11,070 nt of DNA from JADGAU01 sp045047105. Its GTDB lineage: Bacteria > Pseudomonadota > Gammaproteobacteria > GRL18. Positions 6,334 through 11,070 of the stretch are shown here, in pieces. Location: contig JASFYQ010000091.1 in the NCBI GenBank assembly GCA_045047105.1, positions 1 through 11,070 of the forward strand. Reading direction: 5' to 3'. The notes under the pieces were generated by a model. The model was not told the DNA's origin, searched no databases, and saw nothing but the letters and a program-made list of their open reading frames with translations. Numbering within the stretch: position 1 is the first letter of the stretch; the number at the start of each line of letters is the position of its first letter. The position numbers and the translations under genes are program-made.

Positions 6334-7716
6334 ATGACTACTAAGATGCAAAATTTCTTGAGTATATTACTACAGATATCTTTTATTTTGTATCTTTGCG
6401 CCTGGCAATTAATGTATAGTCTTCAGGCTCAGGAGTTAGATACAGCAACTCATAATATTGAGCAATTAAATTTTTTTATCCACCCTATAGCAAAATCTTT
6501 AGATTTTCAATTATTAATATCACAATACCATCAGCCTGAAATTATCCTTATTGGGGACTCTACACATGGCACCCATGAATTTTATCAGCAACGAATTAAA
6601 TTAAGTAAAAATCTTATTCTAAAGCATGATTTTAAGCTGATTGCTATTGAGGCGAACTGGCCAGATAGCTATATTTTAAACCAGTATATACAATCTGAAA
6701 TTTCCTATTCAACACTTAAAAAAGTGAATCCATTTAAAGCTTATCCACGTTGGATGTGGCGTAATCAGGAAAGTATGGATTTTTTACATTGGTTACGTGC
6801 TTATAATTCACAATTGCCCAAAGCTGAACAAACAGTCAGCTTGTATGGTATAGACTTGTATAGTTATTACCGTTCAATCAACTGGCTAATAGATTATTTT
6901 GCTGAATTTTATCCTGATAAGCTTAATCTGGTCAGGAGTAATTATAATTGCCTTAGTCAATATAAAGATCCCGGTGATTATGGGGTTGCGGTAAATAAAC
7001 AGGCAAATTTATCCTGCCAACAAGCGGTAATAGAAGTATTTAATTTGTTTGTAGATTGCAAAATTAGCTGTATAAATTTTACTTCACAATACCAGCAACA
7101 AGCCTTTTTCCATGCTCAGCAACAGGCATTTATTGTCACTAATAACGAAAAATATTATCGCTCCATGTATCGCCCCGAGTCAGGTGCAGAATCTTGGAAT
7201 ATTCGAGATAGGTATATGTTTGAGTCGCTATTAACTATTAGGGAACATTTACATCAGCCAAAAACTCTTGTTTTTGCACATAGCTCACACCTTGGTGATG
7301 CACGAGCGACAGCGGCAACAGAGTACCAGCAATTAAATCTAGGGCAATTATTGAGGCAGCACTATAAACAACAATTATTTAGCATAGGTATGTTGAGTTA
7401 TACAGGCGAGCTAATTGCATCCGATGGGTGGGGACAAGCAACTATAAAAAAACAGTTAAAACCGGCTCATAAAAAAAGCATTGAATATTTGTTTCATCAA
7501 TTAAATAGTTCAAAATTTTTCTTAGTATTTAAGCAATTGCCAGAAAAACTCAGAAACTGGTTAAATAAACAGCGAATGGAACGCCATGTTGGAGTAGTTT
7601 ATCTGGCTGAAACAGAATTTGAAAATCATTATGGTGGCACACAATTAGTGGAAGAGTTTGATGCTATTTTATTTTTTGATACGAGCTCTGCATTAAACTG
7701 GTTTGAAAATTTCTAA
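6334..7716 (+). CDS. Erythromycin-esterase family protein, probably exported
   Basis: This 460-residue protein belongs to the erythromycin esterase family (Pfam Erythro_esteras). The family's blocks appear in order: GDSTHGTHEFY (74-84, catalytic-type H78), R87, IAIEANWPD (E106), FKAYPRWMWRN, LYGIDLYS and FAHSSHLGD (H316, H319, D322). The family's first block usually reads GExxHG; here the Glu is D75. Characterised members open the macrolide lactone ring by hydrolysis, but many homologues have no shown substrate. Residues 9-32 are hydrophobic and followed by LQA-QE, which looks like a signal peptide or membrane anchor. This is unexpected because the known resistance esterases are cytoplasmic. 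AAGG at 6327-6330 is only 3 nt from the ATG; M5 (ATG 6346) is an alternative start. The neighbour is convergent with a 2-bp gap. The family is secure; the substrate and resistance role are unknown. Confidence 0.85.
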   Translation: MTTKMQNFLSILLQISFILYLCAWQLMYSLQAQELDTATHNIEQLNFFIHPIAKSLDFQLLISQYHQPEIILIGDSTHGTHEFYQQRIKLSKNLILKHDFKLIAIEANWPDSYILNQYIQSEISYSTLKKVNPFKAYPRWMWRNQESMDFLHWLRAYNSQLPKAEQTVSLYGIDLYSYYRSINWLIDYFAEFYPDKLNLVRSNYNCLSQYKDPGDYGVAVNKQANLSCQQAVIEVFNLFVDCKISCINFTSQYQQQAFFHAQQQAFIVTNNEKYYRSMYRPESGAESWNIRDRYMFESLLTIREHLHQPKTLVFAHSSHLGDARATAATEYQQLNLGQLLRQHYKQQLFSIGMLSYTGELIASDGWGQATIKKQLKPAHKKSIEYLFHQLNSSKFFLVFKQLPEKLRNWLNKQRMERHVGVVYLAETEFENHYGGTQLVEEFDAILFFDTSSALNWFENF

Positions 7717-7718
7717 TT

Positions 7719-9089
7719 TTATTCGTCTAAACCAAAAAAATTACAGATAAAAGTACTGGCGGATGGGAAATATAAGTGAACAAAAGAGGCATGAATATTT
7801 TTAGTTTGGTAACCTTCATAACGGGTGAGTTTGGTCTCACATGTGGTTGTTTGCCATAGATTGGCTAATTTATATTCTTCTAACCAACTGGCATAGTGAA
7901 ACTCATGGCCTCTAATACGATATATTTCATTGTTTATTTTTCTCTGGCATATTGCATAACCATAATTTTGTAATTTATTGGTTAATTCTACTATACCCGG
8001 AACACAACCCACCATAGGATAAAACTGACCGCTGCGTAAATAGATACCCTGACATAAAAACATCAGTCCACCACATTCTGCATAACATAATAATCCAGCA
8101 TCTACCTTTTTTTTAATATCCCTTCTAAGTTCTTGATTATTTGTTATTTCTTTGGCATATTTTTCTGGAATACCACCACTTAATATCAATCCGTCTAAAT
8201 TGTCCGGGAGTTTTTTATCTTTTAAAGTAGAAAATTTTATAAGCTTCACATTACGTTCAGTTAAAAAATGATGATTATCCTGATAATAAAAGAAAAATGC
8301 CTCATCATCGGAAATAGCGATGCGTTTTTTTATACTGTTTTTACTGTTTTTTTTGGCAAGAACAGCACAGTCAGCTGTTTTAACTTCAATGGAAAGGGTT
8401 ATAATTTCATCTATGGATAAGGATTTTTCAGCTAACTGGGCTAATTGTTCCATACTGGGGCAATATTGAGAGCAGCTAGAAGCTGCATTATGCATATCAG
8501 TAGGATGATCCAGGCTATTTTGTTTGTTTATAGAACCCAGAACTTTGATTTCATGCTGAGCTAAATAGTGTATAAATTGCTCAGTTAATTGTGGCTTGGT
8601 AACCTTATTTAAAATAATTCCTGCAACTCGTGAATTATTATGGTATTTGCCCGCCTGATTAACTACTCCCAGAAGTTCGGAAAAATTATCCTGGTGCAGT
8701 TGTTCACAGCATACTACCAGTATTATCGGCCAATTGAGCAGTTGGGCAATTTCCATTGTGCCACTTTGGTTTGCATCAGGATAATGTTTATCAAATATAC
8801 CTTCAAAACCTTCAATAATTCCACGGTAACCAACAGGTAGCCGGTTAATAATGCCCTGAACATTATTTTTACCCATCATCCAGGTATCTAAATTTAATGA
8901 TACCTCATTGGAATACATGCAATGCATACCCGAATCAAAAAAATCTGCACCAATTTTATACGGTTGTAGATTTAGTTTTCGTTGAGTAAATGCAGCTAAA
9001 AGCATTGCCGTAATAGTAGTTTTGCCACAATTGCTATCAATAGCACTAATAATCATTCCATTAGATTGTAATGCAGAATTATTTAACAT
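7719..9089 (-). CDS. cobB: Diverged cobyrinate a,c-diamide synthase homologue (CobB/CbiA)
   Basis: This 456-residue protein has a P-loop amidoligase domain followed by a glutamine amidotransferase domain. Seen: Walker A-like SAIDSNCGKTT (G22-K23-T24), GADFFDSGMH (47-56), NLDTWMMG (66-73), IEGFEGIFD (92-100), DEAFFFYY (262-269), LSGGIPE (303-309), AECGG with nucleophile C339, RGHEFHY (393-399) and HASFVHLYF (433-441, probably including catalytic H438). CobB/CbiA amidates the a and c acetates of cobyrinic acid using ATP and glutamine. Differences from the usual family: GPDYIDP is GADFFDS, the LPERHLGL block is missing (DHPTDMHNA stands near there), and HLHF is HLYF. It may therefore act on another tetrapyrrole, as the related DsrN and CfbB do, or be a fast-evolving CobB. 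No Shine-Dalgarno precedes ATG 9089; M12 is an alternative start. Confidence 0.8.
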   Translation of the reverse strand: MLNNSALQSNGMIISAIDSNCGKTTITAMLLAAFTQRKLNLQPYKIGADFFDSGMHCMYSNEVSLNLDTWMMGKNNVQGIINRLPVGYRGIIEGFEGIFDKHYPDANQSGTMEIAQLLNWPIILVVCCEQLHQDNFSELLGVVNQAGKYHNNSRVAGIILNKVTKPQLTEQFIHYLAQHEIKVLGSINKQNSLDHPTDMHNAASSCSQYCPSMEQLAQLAEKSLSIDEIITLSIEVKTADCAVLAKKNSKNSIKKRIAISDDEAFFFYYQDNHHFLTERNVKLIKFSTLKDKKLPDNLDGLILSGGIPEKYAKEITNNQELRRDIKKKVDAGLLCYAECGGLMFLCQGIYLRSGQFYPMVGCVPGIVELTNKLQNYGYAICQRKINNEIYRIRGHEFHYASWLEEYKLANLWQTTTCETKLTRYEGYQTKNIHASFVHLYFPSASTFICNFFGLDE

Positions 9090-9182
9090 TTTTTAATTTG
9101 TTTTTAAATAAAAATTAATTATATAAGAGCATGTTGAGTCTTGTATATAGCAGTGTACATTACATTTTATAACACAGCAAAA

Positions 9183-9231
9183 GGTAAAAATGTTTTTTTA
9201 GCCTGTTTATTCCCAGCGAAACATTTTTACC
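9183..9231 (-). terminator. Hairpin across the ABC permease stop codon, possible terminator
   Basis: GGTAAAAATGTTT (9183-9195) and AAACATTTTTACC (9219-9231) form a perfect 13-bp inverted repeat with a 23-nt loop. The permease stop (9207-9209) lies in the loop, so one arm is coding sequence. On the minus strand the second arm is followed by TTTTGC, a short U-tract. It sits between the exporter operon and the next minus-strand gene, where a terminator would make sense. The long loop and AT-rich stem make it weak. Confidence 0.4.
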
Positions 9232-10193
9232 CCTATAAATAAAAAGACCAGGGTCATTAATACTAAAGCAATAAGGTGATGACTGATTTCCATAAATCCA
9301 GCTCCATCTAACATTATTGCTCGAGCTGCTTGTACCACGTGGGTTAAGGGTAATAAGTCTGCTGCAACTTTAATCCATTGAGGTGCACCTTCTAAGGAAA
9401 ACCAAACTCCAGAAAGTAGCATCATTGGCCAGGAAAATACATTTACCATTCCACCAGCGACTTCATCACTATGCAAACGTGCAGCAATTAATAAGCCCAT
9501 AGAAATAAGAGAAAAAGCACCAAGAGTTAATACCAGCAGTAATAACAGGTAAGAGCCGTGCATGGCAAAATCCAGTACCATATTACAACTGATATAAACT
9601 AATACAGAAACACAGACTATAAGGATCAACCGAGATATTATTTGTGCCAGAATAAATTCAGTAATGCTTAAGGGGGTTCCCTTAAGGCGTTTTAATACCC
9701 CATTTTTTCGATAACGAACTAATACAAATCCAATGCCAAATAACGCACTAAACATCATATTCATGCCTAATATACCTGGTACTACCCAATCAATATAACG
9801 TAGTTCTTTACCACTGACTGTACCTTGTTTTAGTTCTGGGCCTGCACTGGCAATAAGAATTTTTTCAACGATATAACCATTGGGCGAAGTGGAGTTTATC
9901 CAGTATTGTTGTTGGCTAAAAGAAAATAATAAATCAAGCTGATGACGTTCCACTTTATTAATTGCTTTATCCACATCTATTTCGGGAATAAATTGAATAT
10001 ATCGGCTTTCTAAAAAAGGGTGTTGTCCCTCACCAATAACGCCTACTTTATATAGTTCTCTATTTTCATTAGAAAAGATCATCGCAAAACCAATAACTAA
10101 TAAAATAGGAAATAAAATGGTCCAGCCCAAAGCGGCGCGATCGCGAATAAATTCTAGATTTCGGGCATGTAACATGGCTAAGCAACGTTTCAT
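9207..10193 (-). CDS. ABC-2 type exporter permease
   Basis: This 328-residue inner-membrane protein has the ABC-2 permease layout. Transmembrane segment 1 spans about 22-41. An extracytoplasmic loop of about 95 residues follows. Five further hydrophobic segments lie at about 137-158, 183-205, 213-238, 247-266 and 304-323. The stretch YRKNGVLKRLKGTPLS (161-176) between segments 2 and 3 is the cytoplasmic coupling region typical of DrrB-like permeases, and LLSGVWFSLEGAPQW and LLPLTHVVQAAR are typical conserved blocks near the end. The start ATG (10193) overlaps the stop of the ATPase gene by 4 nt (ATGA) and has AAGGAG 8 nt upstream, so the two genes are a translationally coupled operon. The probable substrate class (drugs, lipids, polysaccharides or others) cannot be read from the sequence. 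Confidence 0.88.
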   Translation of the reverse strand: MKRCLAMLHARNLEFIRDRAALGWTILFPILLVIGFAMIFSNENRELYKVGVIGEGQHPFLESRYIQFIPEIDVDKAINKVERHQLDLLFSFSQQQYWINSTSPNGYIVEKILIASAGPELKQGTVSGKELRYIDWVVPGILGMNMMFSALFGIGFVLVRYRKNGVLKRLKGTPLSITEFILAQIISRLILIVCVSVLVYISCNMVLDFAMHGSYLLLLLVLTLGAFSLISMGLLIAARLHSDEVAGGMVNVFSWPMMLLSGVWFSLEGAPQWIKVAADLLPLTHVVQAARAIMLDGAGFMEISHHLIALVLMTLVFLFIGVKMFRWE

Positions 10194-11070
10194 GCTCGTA
10201 ACTCCTTGCCTGTTAAATGTAAAAACAGATCTTCTAAATCATGCTGGCGAATATGCAGGTTATTAAGATTAACTTCCAGCTGAAGTAATTGCTGCAATGT
10301 TCCCCCTACATCCCTGGTTGATATTTCAATCCAGCCCTGGTAATTAACTACATCCATTGCTAATTTTTCTATTGGAATATGTAAATCTGCTTCAGGCAGT
10401 CTGATAAGTCGGGTATCAAAATATTCTTGTAAAAGTGCTTTTGGGGAGCCCTGAGTAATAATTTTGCCATGATCCATAATTGCAATTTCATCACATAATT
10501 CGGCAGCTTCTTCCATATAATGGGTAGAGAGGATAATGGTGGTATCACGTGCCTGTACCGAACCAATTAAATTCCAGAAATTATGTCGCGCTTGTGGGTC
10601 AAGACCCGTAGTAGGCTCATCTAAAAATACAATGCTGGGATTATTAATTAAAGCAATGCCAAGTAGTAGCCTTTGCCGCTGTCCTCCAGAAAGTTTTTGA
10701 TTATCACTATTAATAAAAGAACCCAGAGTACAGGTTTCAATAACTTCATCCAGGCTCATTGGATTGGGGTATAAACCTCTAAAAAATATCAAGGTTTCTT
10801 TTACTGTAAGGTATTCTTGTAAGGCAGTATGCTGAAATTGAATACCACATTCTTGTCTAAAAGTATTTCCAAGAGCTTGCCCCTTATAAAGTATTTTACC
10901 ACTAGTGGGAGCGGTTATACCTTCCATTATTTCTATGGTGGTAGTTTTTCCCGCTCCATTTGGGCCTAATAAACCAAAACAGCAGCCTTTTTCAATTTTA
11001 AGATCAATGCCATTTACAGCAGTTAAACCAGGGTATTTTTTTACTAATGATTGTATTTCAATAATGGGGG
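10190..11070 (-). CDS. ABC exporter ATP-binding protein (5' partial)
   Basis: The frame runs off the right edge of the window; 292 residues are visible and only a few N-terminal residues should be missing, since PIIEIQSLVKKYPG is the usual beginning of strand 1. Walker A GPNGAGKTT is encoded at about 10940-10966. It is followed by the Q-loop (GIQFQHTALQEYLTV), signature LSGGQRQRL, Walker B IVFLDEPTTGLD and H-switch IILSTHYMEEA, so all ATPase motifs are intact. The C-terminal HDLEDLFLHLTGKELR is the usual end of COG1131-type (DrrA/CcmA-like) exporter ATPases. It energises the permease encoded immediately downstream with a 4-nt overlap. An internal ATG at 10927 is not the start, because the open frame and Walker A lie upstream of it. 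The promoter is outside the window. Confidence 0.92.
   Translation of the reverse strand, partial: PIIEIQSLVKKYPGLTAVNGIDLKIEKGCCFGLLGPNGAGKTTTIEIMEGITAPTSGKILYKGQALGNTFRQECGIQFQHTALQEYLTVKETLIFFRGLYPNPMSLDEVIETCTLGSFINSDNQKLSGGQRQRLLLGIALINNPSIVFLDEPTTGLDPQARHNFWNLIGSVQARDTTIILSTHYMEEAAELCDEIAIMDHGKIITQGSPKALLQEYFDTRLIRLPEADLHIPIEKLAMDVVNYQGWIEISTRDVGGTLQQLLQLEVNLNNLHIRQHDLEDLFLHLTGKELRA

Noticed and set aside
8640..8840. Short plus-strand open frame opposite the CobB homologue.
   Set aside because: It lies wholly antisense to conserved CobB motifs and has no ribosome site or protein-like pattern.
9667..9686. CTTAAGGG and CCCTTAAG, an 8-bp hairpin with a 4-nt loop within the permease gene.
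   Set aside because: It is short, lies in codons for the conserved coupling region (LKGTPLS), and has no accompanying signal; probably coincidental.
10369..10566. Short minus-strand open frame inside the ABC ATPase gene.
   Set aside because: It is an alternative frame of a gene whose motifs are all intact in the main frame.
10928..11070. Treating the ATG at 10927 as the start of the ABC ATPase.
   Set aside because: The same frame stays open to the window edge and encodes the first strand and Walker A, so the gene is partial, not internally started.

Overview
The DNA is AT-rich (roughly one third G+C by eye) and closely packed, with genes on both strands. A corrinoid biosynthesis pathway, periplasmic-sensor histidine kinases, phosphorelay modules and an EAL-domain protein suggest a Gram-negative bacterium, most likely a gammaproteobacterium. 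That placement is an inference from protein style, not a taxonomic marker.

Layout, left to right. (1) Positions 1-255 hold the last 84 codons of a cobyric acid synthase (cobQ/cbiP); a long hairpin straddles its stop codon. (2) A very AT-rich spacer (256-526) with two dyads precedes a response regulator (527-1648) that has a receiver domain, a GAF-like region and a coiled-coil tail. (3) Positions 1662-1905 hold a degraded or frameshifted small reading frame. (4) Positions 1930-6076 carry a tightly coupled two-gene signalling operon. The first gene is a membrane sensor histidine kinase with no receiver of its own. The second, overlapping it by 8 nt and starting with TTG, encodes a histidine-less DHp-like segment, then REC, HPt, REC and an EAL domain with a full set of catalytic residues. 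Together they hold every module of a His-Asp-His-Asp phosphorelay ending in a predicted cyclic-di-GMP phosphodiesterase. (5) Positions 6077-6333 contain, on the minus strand, an apparent N-terminal scrap of a DUF2148 ferredoxin-domain gene and, on the plus strand, a -10-like box. (6) Positions 6334-7716 encode an erythromycin-esterase-family protein with a signal peptide or membrane anchor. (7) Convergent to it with a 2 bp gap is a diverged cobyrinate a,c-diamide synthase homologue (cobB/cbiA, 7719-9089, minus strand). (8) The right end holds a minus-strand ABC-2 type exporter: permease (9207-10193) and ATPase (10190-11070, N-terminus outside the window), overlapping by 4 nt.

Two corrinoid amidation genes thus flank a signalling block of about 6 kb bordered by gene debris, which suggests that the block was inserted into, or shuffled within, a cobalamin locus. 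The parts that most deserve follow-up are the split phosphorelay with its histidine-less DHp segment, the diverged CobB, and the probably exported esterase homologue. No tRNA, rRNA, CRISPR array, transposase or phage gene was seen. No gene-free stretch exceeds 300 bases.
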